Assembly (NCBI GenBank): GCA_963603285.1
Contig: CAVCMG010000030.1
Coordinates: 1-35,901, forward strand
Length of the DNA: 35,901 nt
Origin: UBA11957 sp963603285
GTDB lineage: Bacteria; Bacillota; Clostridia; Lachnospirales; Lachnospiraceae
Reading direction: 5' to 3'
Positions 20,614 through 29,043 of this stretch are shown in pieces. The stretch's first letter is position 1, and the number at the start of each line of letters is the position of its first letter. Under the pieces are notes generated by a model, which ran no database searches, was not told the origin of the DNA, and saw only the letters and a list, made by a program, of their open reading frames with translations. Made by a program: the position numbers and the translations under genes.

Positions 20614-21843
20614 TTACTGTGCCTGTTTTTTTAACTGCCGTCCCAGCAGACAGATACATACAAAAGCCAGAACAGCAGCTGCAAAGCCACAGGCAAATAT
20701 GCTTTGCATCGTATATCCGGCAGCCTGAAGCGCTACGGACAGGGCAGGTGCGGCAAATGTGGCTAAAATGATGCCGATCATCACATAACCGTAATTTTCT
20801 CCGGCATGCCGCAGGCCGAAAAGGGAGCTTGTCAGTGCCGGAAAACTGCCCATGATACCGCCATAACAGCCATACAGCAAAATGATGGACACCGTAATGC
20901 CGTAGCTGTTGCTGACATACAATCCCCCCATAGCCAGCGCTGTCAGCAGGAGTATCCCCTGGATACAGGGTACTCTTCCAATCTTATCCGACAGTATGGG
21001 CAGTACCAGGCGGGTCAGTGCATTCATTACGGATCCCAGCATAACCGCACTGACAGCTACACTCTCGACGATATGTTTCTCGATCTGGTAGCTCTGTGAA
21101 ACCGGGGATACAAAAAAATAAGACAGAAGACCTGCAAACATGGCAAGCAAAAGCAGGTAAAACCGTCCCGTCTGCATCATCTGACGGGAGGTATACTCCG
21201 TCTGTACGCCTGTATTTTCTTTTTCACATCGCTGTGCATCTACTTTTTTCGGCACTGCAAAGCCCAGCGTGCAGAGAATACAGGCGACCGAGATCAGACC
21301 ACCCACTGCAAGCAACGCCGTCTGTGGGCCATATTGCTTCAGCAGCAGCTTACCAAGCGGAGCCATAAACAAACCGCACAGTCCGTTGGCCGTAACGATC
21401 AGTCCGGAAGCAAAGCCTCTTCTGTCGGAAAACCATTTCTGGGCGGTAGACAGCACAGTGGCATACAGCATCCCCTGACCCAGACCCTGCATAACGCCAT
21501 AGGTCAGATAAAAAGGAAGTGGGTTGGTATGTATGCTGATGGAGGATAACAGTACACCACCTGCCATCAGGACAGCGCCCAGCCGGATTGCCAGTGCATG
21601 ATGGCCGCTGTCCTGTATCCGCCCGCCTGCCACATTGCCGACAACAAACATGGCAAGTACGAGATAAAAGCTCACAGAAGCCATACTCTGGCTCCAGCCG
21701 GTCTGTTCCATGACATACGGCTGAAATACCGACCAGACATGGGGGAAGCCTGTGAAAAATATAGCCACAGCACCTCCCGCCATCATGCGTATACGCCGGC
21801 TGTTCATTTTGGTTTCTGACAGGCTGCCTCCTGTCACTGCCAT
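20614..21843 (-). CDS. MFS transporter, OFA (oxalate/formate antiporter)-like
   Basis: 409 residues with about 12 membrane spans, from AGGAVAIFFTGFPHVWSVFQ to FVCICLLGRQLKKQ. The loop between spans 2 and 3 (GGRIQDSGHHALAIRLGAVL) and QKWFSDRRGFASGLIVTANG match the OFA branch, which carries carboxylates in exchange or symport with protons. The substrate is unknown; a carboxylated sugar product is plausible given the operon. Start uncertain: ATG 21843 overlaps the upstream stop by 10 bases, while an ATG 12 codons in is another choice. It is the last gene of the operon. Confidence 0.85.
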   Translation of the reverse strand: MAVTGGSLSETKMNSRRIRMMAGGAVAIFFTGFPHVWSVFQPYVMEQTGWSQSMASVSFYLVLAMFVVGNVAGGRIQDSGHHALAIRLGAVLMAGGVLLSSISIHTNPLPFYLTYGVMQGLGQGMLYATVLSTAQKWFSDRRGFASGLIVTANGLCGLFMAPLGKLLLKQYGPQTALLAVGGLISVACILCTLGFAVPKKVDAQRCEKENTGVQTEYTSRQMMQTGRFYLLLLAMFAGLLSYFFVSPVSQSYQIEKHIVESVAVSAVMLGSVMNALTRLVLPILSDKIGRVPCIQGILLLTALAMGGLYVSNSYGITVSIILLYGCYGGIMGSFPALTSSLFGLRHAGENYGYVMIGIILATFAAPALSVALQAAGYTMQSIFACGFAAAVLAFVCICLLGRQLKKQAQ

Positions 21844-22988
21844 AACTTTCTGTACAGCTCTTCCACCTGCTGCTGTGTAATATCTCTCCGGGTATTCTGC
21901 GGACTTCCGCTGTCCATGGCGTCTGCTGCCATCTTCGGTACAACAGCCATAAACTCAGCTTCATCCACACCGTATTCCTTTAATGTCGGCGTTTCCAGCT
22001 CTTTCGTCAGGGCAATGATTGCCTGCAAAAATCTTTCCGCGGCTTCTGTATCCTCCATCGTCTTGTCTGCCACACCAATAGCTCTGCCAAGATCCGCAAA
22101 TCTGTCATACGCACCGCTCAGTGCAAATGTCAGACATACCCGGATCAGCATCGCATTGGACAGGCCATGCGCAATATGAAACAGTGCGCCGATCGGCCGG
22201 CTCATGCCATGGATCACCGTTACGCTGGCATTATTAAAGGCAATACCCGCTTCCGTTGCCGCAATCGACATCTGGATGCGTGCTTCTTCATCTTTGCCGT
22301 CATGAAAGGCCTTCGGCAGCCACGTAAAGATCTTCTTTACAGCGGAAAGTGCAAAGGTGTCAGACATGGCCTGTGCTTTTCTGGAGGTATAGGCCTCCAC
22401 TGCATGGCACAGTGCATCCAGTCCGGTAGCTGCTGTAATCTTTGGCGGTGCTGTCATGGTAAACTGCGGATCAATCACGGCCAGATCCGGCATCAGAACC
22501 TTGCCCTTTAACAGCATCTTTATATCTTTCTCAGTATCTGTAATGATCGTAAACTGTGTCGCTTCCGAACCTGTACCTGCGGTCGTAGGGATCGCTACCA
22601 TCGGTGGCATGGGTACATCGATCACCTTGCCCATATAATCGTCGATACTTCCGCCATTTTCCACAAGGGAAGCGATCGCTTTCATCGAATCAATGGGACT
22701 GCCACCGCCAAGGGCGATCAGGAAATCACACTGATTTTCCTTATATACAGAAAGCCCCTCTGCAATCATAATGTCCTTCGGCTCACCTGTGATTCCGGCA
22801 AATACCGCGTATGCAATATTCTGCGCGTTAAGCATTTCCTCCACTTTTGCACAGTTGCCCAGATCGATCATCACCTGATCCGTAACGATCAGTGCCTTTT
22901 TCCCCAGTCCGGCAATCTCTGTCTCAGCAAGTTTCAAAGCACCGGAACCGCTGAAAATCTGTCCGGGGACAATAAATTCTCTTGCCAT
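21834..22988 (-). CDS. Iron-containing alcohol dehydrogenase
   Basis: 384 residues, the usual size for this family (group III). NAD-binding: KKALIVTDQVMIDLG and LIALGGGSPIDSMKAIA. Metal ligands: Asp and His in TGLDALCHAVEAYTS, and two His in VIHGMSRPIGALFHIAHGLS. The substrate cannot be told; relatives reduce or oxidise alcohols, aldehydes and diols such as lactaldehyde or 1,3-propanediol. In this operon it may process an inositol-derived aldehyde. The TTG/ATG start follows GGAGGAAGAAAA. Confidence 0.95.
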   Translation of the reverse strand: MAREFIVPGQIFSGSGALKLAETEIAGLGKKALIVTDQVMIDLGNCAKVEEMLNAQNIAYAVFAGITGEPKDIMIAEGLSVYKENQCDFLIALGGGSPIDSMKAIASLVENGGSIDDYMGKVIDVPMPPMVAIPTTAGTGSEATQFTIITDTEKDIKMLLKGKVLMPDLAVIDPQFTMTAPPKITAATGLDALCHAVEAYTSRKAQAMSDTFALSAVKKIFTWLPKAFHDGKDEEARIQMSIAATEAGIAFNNASVTVIHGMSRPIGALFHIAHGLSNAMLIRVCLTFALSGAYDRFADLGRAIGVADKTMEDTEAAERFLQAIIALTKELETPTLKEYGVDEAEFMAVVPKMAADAMDSGSPQNTRRDITQQQVEELYRKLWQ

Positions 22989-23003
22989 TTTTCTTCCTCC
23001 TGC

Positions 23004-23924
23004 TTATTTTGAAAGAAGCTCTCTCTCGATCCGTTCTCTGGCTTCCGGTGCCTGTTTGTCCATTTTCTCCGGGAAACCGAACATCGATACACACGCAATG
23101 TTGTCTCCGCCAACCTTCGGTGCGTCTTCTTTTAACTGTTTATTTGCAAAATCCATGTCTCGTAAGGTTTCAAAAATACCATCAAAGTCCACATCACCTT
23201 CACCCATGGCCAGATGCTGATGGATTGTCACATCGGCTTTGCCACGGCCGTTTAACCACGGCGGATTGGCGATATAACGGCAGTCCAGTGTCTGGTTAAA
23301 TGTATCGGCAAACAGTACGTGGGTCAGCTCATCCCCTGCATAGCGCAGCATGGAGCGTACATCACCCTTGCCCTGATCGTAGAAGAAACCATGTGGGGAT
23401 GAATATACATAGCCCAGATTCTTTGAGCGGAAGGATTTGACCATATCGCAGGTCTCGTTATTCAGCTCGCAGAAATCGTACGGATGGGACTGGATCTCCA
23501 CACGCAGACCTTCTCTTTCGATGATCGGCAGAAGCTCCTCCATGGATCTGTACCACATGCCGTTGCAAATCTCCTGCTGGTTCGGATCGCCGGATAATTC
23601 CGTATTGATAACCGGAACACCCATATCTACAGCGATCTCGATCATTCTCTTCCAGTTGGCTACAGCCATCTTACGCTGTTCCTCTGTAGGTCCTGACCAG
23701 CGATATACCACGATAAAGGAAGAAATCTCCACACCGGTCTCCTTCAGTGCCTGACGGTACTCCGCCTCTGCTTCTTTGGAAAATAACGGGTGTTTGTAAA
23801 ACGGATTGATTCTCGGATGCGGAGACTGTTCGATATATTTGTAGCCCCAGTCTGCAACCTGATGTACCATCTCATTGATTCCCATCTGTTTTGCAAGGAC
23901 ATCCACATCAAATGCTATCTTCAT
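23004..23924 (-). CDS. iolH: IolH-family TIM-barrel protein
   Basis: 306 residues. The start MKIAFDVDVLAKQMGINEMV, then YKYIEQSPHPRINPFYKHPL, SSFIVVYRWSGPTEEQ and INTELSGDPNQQEICNGMWY closely match the IolH family, as does VEIQSHPYDFCELNNETCDM. IolH belongs to the xylose-isomerase-like TIM barrels in myo-inositol operons; its exact reaction is not settled. Metal-binding Glu, Asp, His and Glu positions appear present (TEL, SHP, LFADTF, GEG). It overlaps no neighbour: 21 bases to the upstream gene and 15 to the downstream one. Confidence 0.88.
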   Translation of the reverse strand: MKIAFDVDVLAKQMGINEMVHQVADWGYKYIEQSPHPRINPFYKHPLFSKEAEAEYRQALKETGVEISSFIVVYRWSGPTEEQRKMAVANWKRMIEIAVDMGVPVINTELSGDPNQQEICNGMWYRSMEELLPIIEREGLRVEIQSHPYDFCELNNETCDMVKSFRSKNLGYVYSSPHGFFYDQGKGDVRSMLRYAGDELTHVLFADTFNQTLDCRYIANPPWLNGRGKADVTIHQHLAMGEGDVDFDGIFETLRDMDFANKQLKEDAPKVGGDNIACVSMFGFPEKMDKQAPEARERIERELLSK

Positions 23925-23945
23925 ACGCCATTTCCTCCTTATTAT

Positions 23946-24911
23946 TTACTGGCTGATTGTCTGTTTCAGGGCATCAATCGATGTCTGCAGACCAGCCTCC
24001 ACGCTCATGGTCAGATCTTCCATTTCCAGAGATACATAACCGTTGTATCCCATCATATGGCATACAGAGAAGAATTCTTTCCACCACTGCAGATCCTTAC
24101 CACAGCCAACAGCTACATAATTCCATGTACGCTCAGCGCTCTTATCTACCGGCAGTGTCTCAAGTAAACCATCCACATCAGCCAGTCCTCTTTCAATACG
24201 GGCATCCTTGCCATGTACATAGAAGATCTTGTCACCCAGTGCTCTGGCTGCTGCGATCGGCTCTGCACCCTGGATCATCAGGTGGGACGGATCCAGATTC
24301 AGGCCCAGGACATCGGAATCTGCGCCGACAACCTCGCACAGCTTTTTAAATGTACGGACATTATGTACCAGTGTGCCCGGAAATTCCTCGATAGCGATCT
24401 TTTCCACGCCGTTTTTCTTTGCGAAGGCACACAGCTCCTTCCACCATTTTCCGGCAACCTCCCACTGGTATTTCATAGCCTCTACCATATAGTTGACACC
24501 GTCAAATTCCGGCCAGGAAATGGTGGATGTCAGCCAGTTCGGTGTATGCTCACCCGGAGCACCCTCCGGCAGACCGGACATGGTAACGATGGTCTTTACG
24601 CCAAGCTTTCCGGCAAGCTCTACTGTGTCATGGATCGTTTTGCTGTGCTCACGGCCCATCGGGCTGTCCACCAGCGGATTTCCGGAGCAGTTCAAAGCGG
24701 AAATCTCCATGCCTCTTTTATCCAGCTCTGCCTTGAAGGCCTCTCTCTTTTTGTCATCCTTGATCAGTTCCTCTGCGGACGGGATAAAACAGCAGCCACC
24801 CCAGCCTCCTGCCGTCATTTCGACGGCAGAGATACCATAGGCTTTTACCTTATCCAGCATTTCTGTGAAGGGAATCTTTCCAAATACATCTGTACAGATT
24901 GATAATTTCAT
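23946..24911 (-). CDS. Sugar phosphate isomerase/epimerase-like TIM-barrel protein
   Basis: 321 residues from MKLSICTDVFGKIPFTEMLD, preceded by CAGGAGGATGAGACA; the ATG six codons upstream is inferior. Metal-binding motifs of the AP-endonuclease-2/xylose-isomerase-like family are visible: IAIEEFPGTLVHN, LNLDPSHLMIQGAEP, FYVHGKDARIE, VSLEMEDLTMS (Glu, Asp/His, His, Glu). It resembles IolE/IolI-type inosose isomerases or dehydratases only at fold level, so the substrate is open. It is the second gene of the operon, 18 bases after the chimeric IolC-IolG gene. Confidence 0.82.
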   Translation of the reverse strand: MKLSICTDVFGKIPFTEMLDKVKAYGISAVEMTAGGWGGCCFIPSAEELIKDDKKREAFKAELDKRGMEISALNCSGNPLVDSPMGREHSKTIHDTVELAGKLGVKTIVTMSGLPEGAPGEHTPNWLTSTISWPEFDGVNYMVEAMKYQWEVAGKWWKELCAFAKKNGVEKIAIEEFPGTLVHNVRTFKKLCEVVGADSDVLGLNLDPSHLMIQGAEPIAAARALGDKIFYVHGKDARIERGLADVDGLLETLPVDKSAERTWNYVAVGCGKDLQWWKEFFSVCHMMGYNGYVSLEMEDLTMSVEAGLQTSIDALKQTISQ

Positions 24912-24929
24912 TGTCTCATCCTCCTGCAA

Positions 24930-26069
24930 TTATTTCTTGTATAATTCCGGCATCTCATCGTATACAACCGGAACGATGGTCTGTGTGTCTCTGGCTTTGG
25001 AAGCGGCTGCAGCAGCTACCTGGCATGCATAACCATCCCATGCGGTCGGTCCGTCTACACGGCCTTCTTTTGATGCATTGATCCATGCCTGGATCTCATC
25101 GTTGTAGGCATCTGCGAAACGGCTGAAGCAGTCCGTATACATTGCGCGGCCCTTCTGTGCCTTGGCATTTACGGAAATGTAATTCGGCTCCGGCATGTTC
25201 AGTACAGCGCCGTCGCAAACGATCTCACACTTGATATCGTAATCGTTGAAGTTATTTACAAAGGATTCCACATCGATGCGGACACCGGAGGTTGTGGTCA
25301 GGATCATGATCTGCGGGTCGTGCAGATGCTTGATCACAACGATCTTTGCATGATAGCCCTGCCACAGTGCGGCACTCTCTTCATCAGTCATGCCCGGACG
25401 GATCAGCTTTTCTGTCAGGTCAAATTCTTCCCGGGAGCCCATGATGATGTCTGCCTCCTTGGCTACCATGGAGTAGTAGATGGAAATCTCATCGGCATTT
25501 TTCCAGTTGTATTCTCTGTAATCGATATCAAAAATGATCCTGGTATCGTTGCGTCTGGCCAGCATCACGACTTTAAGGGCTGCTTCACGGGATGGACTCT
25601 CTGCCAACGCCGTTCCTGAGATCAGGATCGCTTTTGCCTGACGGATATAGGCCTCGTCAATGTCCTCCACGCCCAGCTGCAGATCTGCAATACAGTTGCG
25701 GTACATCAGGATATGGCTTTCCTTTTCTGAAAGCATTTCCGTAAAGGTCAGTCCCAGCTTCTCCCCGTGCGTACAGCGGGTGATGTGGGATGTGTCGATA
25801 CCTTTTTTATCAAAATATTCGGTAACGTAATCGCCGAACTGATCGTCCGACACTTTGCCGATAAATCCGGCTTTCATACCATGCTTTGTCACACCGACAG
25901 CGATATTTGCCGGAGAGCCGCCGACAAATTTTTCAAATACATGGACATCCTTTAACGGTTTGAATTCCTCTTTTACCTGATCGTTATATGCCGGATTAAA
26001 GTCGATCGCCACCCGGCCAAGCAGTAACAGATCAAAGGGTCTGGTTTCGTCAAATGTTATGTACTTCAT
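24930..26069 (-). CDS. Chimeric protein: IolC kinase N-terminus fused to IolG dehydrogenase C-terminus
   Basis: 379 residues in one intact frame. Residues 1 to about 247 are IolC (5-dehydro-2-deoxygluconokinase, PfkB family): FDLLLLGRVAIDFNPAYNDQ, HVFEKFVGGSPANIAVGVTK, ILMYRNCIADLQL, IIFDIDYREYNWKN, and IIMGSREEF. The PfkB C-terminus with the catalytic GxGD and ATP site is missing. From about 249, HDPQIMILTTTSGVRIDVES onward, with KCEIVCDGAVLNMPEPNYIS, FADAYNDEIQAWINASKEGR and GPTAWDGYACQVAAAAASKA, is the C-terminal third of IolG; its NAD-binding half is missing. Neither activity is expected. The likeliest origin is a deletion from iolC to iolG. First gene of the operon. Confidence 0.88.
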   Translation of the reverse strand: MKYITFDETRPFDLLLLGRVAIDFNPAYNDQVKEEFKPLKDVHVFEKFVGGSPANIAVGVTKHGMKAGFIGKVSDDQFGDYVTEYFDKKGIDTSHITRCTHGEKLGLTFTEMLSEKESHILMYRNCIADLQLGVEDIDEAYIRQAKAILISGTALAESPSREAALKVVMLARRNDTRIIFDIDYREYNWKNADEISIYYSMVAKEADIIMGSREEFDLTEKLIRPGMTDEESAALWQGYHAKIVVIKHLHDPQIMILTTTSGVRIDVESFVNNFNDYDIKCEIVCDGAVLNMPEPNYISVNAKAQKGRAMYTDCFSRFADAYNDEIQAWINASKEGRVDGPTAWDGYACQVAAAAASKARDTQTIVPVVYDEMPELYKK

Positions 26070-26100
26070 GACATCCTCCTCATTTTTGCGTGTTTATTGC

Positions 26101-26162
26101 GTGCTATTATGCGTGTTCTTTATTCATACACGCATAATAGCACACGTTATCTGCACATGCAA
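26101..26162 (-). promoter_or_regulatory. Sugar operon promoter and perfect 16-bp inverted-repeat operator
   Basis: On the minus strand, TTGCAT (26157-26162), 17 bases, TATTAT (26134-26139). GTGCTATTATGCGTGT (26101-26116) and its exact inverse (26128-26143) flank 11 bases; the upstream arm contains the -10 box. GCGTG/CACGC motifs recur around it. Probably bound by the LacI-type protein encoded nearby, giving repression; confirm by binding. Confidence 0.78.
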
Positions 26163-26282
26163 TTCCTTTTTTTCTTTTTGTATGAGTGTACAATTTCCCG
26201 ATTTTTCTTTGTAATAAATGAATAATTTTTATTTATGCACGCAAAGCACGCTCTTTTATTGTATATCTCAAGGCATAAAATA

Positions 26283-26328
26283 AGGGCGTTACAAAGCAGA
26301 TGATAATCCATCTGTTTTGCAACGCCCT
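26283..26328 (-). terminator. Terminator of the gpmI-lacI transcript
   Basis: AGGGCGTT..CAGATG, loop ATAATC, CATCTG..AACGCCCT, a long stem with few mismatches. On the minus strand it is followed by TATTTTATG. It stands between the regulator and the operon promoter. Confidence 0.82.
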
Positions 26329-26362
26329 GCATATTTCCGGGAAATCCAATGCTATTTGATTT

Positions 26363-27385
26363 TTATATATTATATTTCGTTTTGATATCGATGCCGGTAT
26401 ATAAAAACTCTGCTTCTGGCTGTGTACCATTCATCAGCATATCTGCCAGAATCCGTGGCGGCCGGTAGCCCTGCTCAAAACCATTCTGGTCGATCAGGAA
26501 ATCTGCCGTACCGTTCAAAAGCAGTGCCGTATTATCCGGCGTCTCATCATAGATGACCACATATGGCCTGTGCTCGATCCGCAGCTTTTCAAAGGCCCGG
26601 CCGATCCCCTTCTGACCGCCGGATACCACGAAGATACCGCTGATCCCGGATATGCTCATCATGGCATTTTCTATGATGCATTCCACTTCCTCTTCCCGGT
26701 TAAAGCTGGCCTGCACACCGGCAATCTCAAGTGCCGGTACATGCTCCTTGAGCATCTGCACAAACCCGTCCACACGGGCATTATTGACAACGCTGCTGAA
26801 ATAGCCGGTAATGATCAGGATCCTCCCCGTGCCTCTCGTCAGCATTTCAAGCAGTCCCGCTGCCGCATAGCCGCTCTTTTTATTATCCATGCCGACAAAG
26901 CAACAACGTCCGGTTCCCACGATATCGGAGTTAAACGTCACCACCGGGATCTGCCGGTCCACGCTCAGTACATTGAGCTTTCGCCGTACCTTTTCCGCAT
27001 CCACCGGCATGATCGCCAGTCCCTGGATGCCCTCTTTTTCCAGCATTTCGATGGAACGCAGCTGATCCTTTTCTTCTACGGAATCATTCTCGCACACGAG
27101 CACCTCAAAGCCCAGCTCTTCCAGCTCCTTTTTTGCCGTCACGATACCTGCATGTACCGACTGCATAAAGTCCGCACCGGAAAGCTGCGTGACGATACCG
27201 ATCTTTCTTTTCTGCACCTGTGCACGCTTTTTCCGTTCTTTTTTCACATAGCCAAGCTCGCTGGCTGTCTGCCGGATCTTCTCTGCCACTGCAGGGTCGA
27301 TCCGGCCCCGGTCATTTAACGCCCGGTCCACCGTGCCCCGGGATACTCCGGTTGCTTCGGCGATCTGCTGTATGGTAACTGCCAT
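26363..27385 (-). CDS. LacI-family transcriptional regulator
   Basis: 340 residues. N-terminal HTH: VTIQQIAEATGVSRGTVDRA, LNDRGRIDPAVAEKI. Hinge near KKERKKRAQVQKRKIGIV, then a periplasmic-binding-protein-like sensor domain of the type with a sugar pocket: GIVTQLSGADFMQSVHAGIV, GIQGLAIMPVDAEKVRRKL, GMDNKKSGYAAAGLLEMLTR, VSGGQKGIGRAF. Probably senses a sugar or polyol and represses the adjoining operon through the perfect dyad. It begins 13 bases after gpmI, so it is probably expressed with that housekeeping gene, an odd arrangement for a regulator. Confidence 0.92.
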   Translation of the reverse strand: MAVTIQQIAEATGVSRGTVDRALNDRGRIDPAVAEKIRQTASELGYVKKERKKRAQVQKRKIGIVTQLSGADFMQSVHAGIVTAKKELEELGFEVLVCENDSVEEKDQLRSIEMLEKEGIQGLAIMPVDAEKVRRKLNVLSVDRQIPVVTFNSDIVGTGRCCFVGMDNKKSGYAAAGLLEMLTRGTGRILIITGYFSSVVNNARVDGFVQMLKEHVPALEIAGVQASFNREEEVECIIENAMMSISGISGIFVVSGGQKGIGRAFEKLRIEHRPYVVIYDETPDNTALLLNGTADFLIDQNGFEQGYRPPRILADMLMNGTQPEAEFLYTGIDIKTKYNI

Positions 27386-27397
27386 AATACTCTCGCT

Positions 27398-28939
27398 TTA
27401 TTTTACCAGCAGGGACTTACCTGTCATCTCTTTCGGCTGTTCCATGCCCATCAGCTCAATCAGTGTCGGTACGATATCTGCCAGGCAGCCGTTCTCACGC
27501 AGCTTGTAAGCCGGATCGGCATTGACCAGGATAAACGGTACCGGATTGGTGGTATGAGCGGTGAACGGTTCGCCTGTCTCATAATCGATCAGCTGCTCTA
27601 CATTACCGTGGTCAGCGCAGATAAACAGTGTACCATCAATCTCTTTGATGAAGTTCACGATCTCGCCTACGCACTCGTCGATAACCTCTACAGCCTTGAC
27701 TGCAGCTTCCTGTACGCCGGTATGGCCTACCATATCCGGGTTGGCGAAGTTACAGATGATCACATCATATTTACCGCCTACGATGGCTTTACTGAGTTCA
27801 TCACATACTGTGTAAGCACTCATTCTCGGCTTTTTATCGTATGTCGGTACGTATTTCGGGGATTCAACCAGAATACGGTCTTCACCTTCATTCGGAGCTT
27901 CCACACCGCCGTTGAAGAAGAAGGTTACGTGTGCATATTTCTCTGTCTCGGCGATACGGGCCTGGGTCATATGGTTGGCAGCCAGCCACTCACCGAAGGT
28001 ATTGGTTACTTCCACTTTCTTGAAAGCAATAGACTTATTCGGGATCGTTACATCGTACTCTGTGAAGCATACAAAGGTAACGTCCAGTCTCTTGCCTCTG
28101 TTAAAGCCGCTGAAATCATCGGCACAGAAGGCTCTTGTCAGCTCGCGGGCACGGTCCGGACGGAAGTTGAAGAATACAACGCTGTCGCCGTCCTTGATCG
28201 TAGCTACCGGTGCACCGTCTTTCTCGATAACAGTAGGTACAACGAACTCATCGGTAACGCCCTCATCGTAGGATTTCTGTACAGCCTCTGCTGCGTCTGT
28301 GGCTTTTACGCCCTCGCCCTTTGTCAGTGCATCGTAGGCTTTCTCCACACGATCCCAGTTGTTGTCACGGTCCATCGCATAGTAACGACCGGATACAACA
28401 CCGATCTCACCTACGCCGATCTCGTTCATCTTGGCCTGCAGCTCTTCGATGTAGCTCTTGCCGGATGCCGGCGGTGTGTCACGTCCGTCAAGGAAGCAGT
28501 GTACATATACCTTCTTCAGGCCATGTCTCTTAGCCAGCTCCAGTAAGCCGTACAGATGTGTATTGTGGCTGTGTACACCACCATCGGACAAAAGGCCGAA
28601 GCAGTGCAGTGCGGAATCATTTTTCTTGACATTCTCAACAGCGGCTACCAGCTCTTCGTTCTCGAAGAATGTGCCGTCTTCGATCTCTTTGGTGATACGT
28701 GTCAGCTCCTGGTATACGATACGGCCGGCACCCATATTCAGGTGGCCTACTTCAGAGTTACCCATCTGTCCGTCTGGCAAACCGACAGCCATACCGCTGG
28801 CATATCCCTTTACGAAAGGATATTCTTTCATCAGCTTGTCCATAACCGGTGTCTTTGCCATGGCAACGGCATTGCCCTTCGGATTGTCATTCAGTCCGTA
28901 ACCATCCAGAATCAGTAATACGGTAGGTTTCTTACTCAT
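27398..28939 (-). CDS. gpmI: 2,3-bisphosphoglycerate-independent phosphoglycerate mutase
   Basis: 513 residues, full length. Interconverts 3- and 2-phosphoglycerate using two Mn ions. Metal and catalytic motifs: VLLILDGYGLND (Asp), GQMGNSEVGHLNMGAGR (Ser nucleophile), CFLDGRDTPP, FFNFRPDRARELTRAF, DVIICNFANPDMVGHTG and FICADHGNVEQL (His/Asp ligands). Next in order after tpiA in the glycolytic string apart from the NYN gene. The 3' end is 13 bases from the LacI gene. AAAAGGAGATAAAAT precedes the ATG. Confidence 0.98.
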   Translation of the reverse strand: MSKKPTVLLILDGYGLNDNPKGNAVAMAKTPVMDKLMKEYPFVKGYASGMAVGLPDGQMGNSEVGHLNMGAGRIVYQELTRITKEIEDGTFFENEELVAAVENVKKNDSALHCFGLLSDGGVHSHNTHLYGLLELAKRHGLKKVYVHCFLDGRDTPPASGKSYIEELQAKMNEIGVGEIGVVSGRYYAMDRDNNWDRVEKAYDALTKGEGVKATDAAEAVQKSYDEGVTDEFVVPTVIEKDGAPVATIKDGDSVVFFNFRPDRARELTRAFCADDFSGFNRGKRLDVTFVCFTEYDVTIPNKSIAFKKVEVTNTFGEWLAANHMTQARIAETEKYAHVTFFFNGGVEAPNEGEDRILVESPKYVPTYDKKPRMSAYTVCDELSKAIVGGKYDVIICNFANPDMVGHTGVQEAAVKAVEVIDECVGEIVNFIKEIDGTLFICADHGNVEQLIDYETGEPFTAHTTNPVPFILVNADPAYKLRENGCLADIVPTLIELMGMEQPKEMTGKSLLVK

Positions 28940-29043
28940 ATTTTATCTCCTTTTACTCTGTATTGTCATACACCGCCGGAACCCAGGATCCCTACGGTGC
29001 TGTGTGCTAAAACTCCATCGGTAATATAACAAATCTGCCGGCA

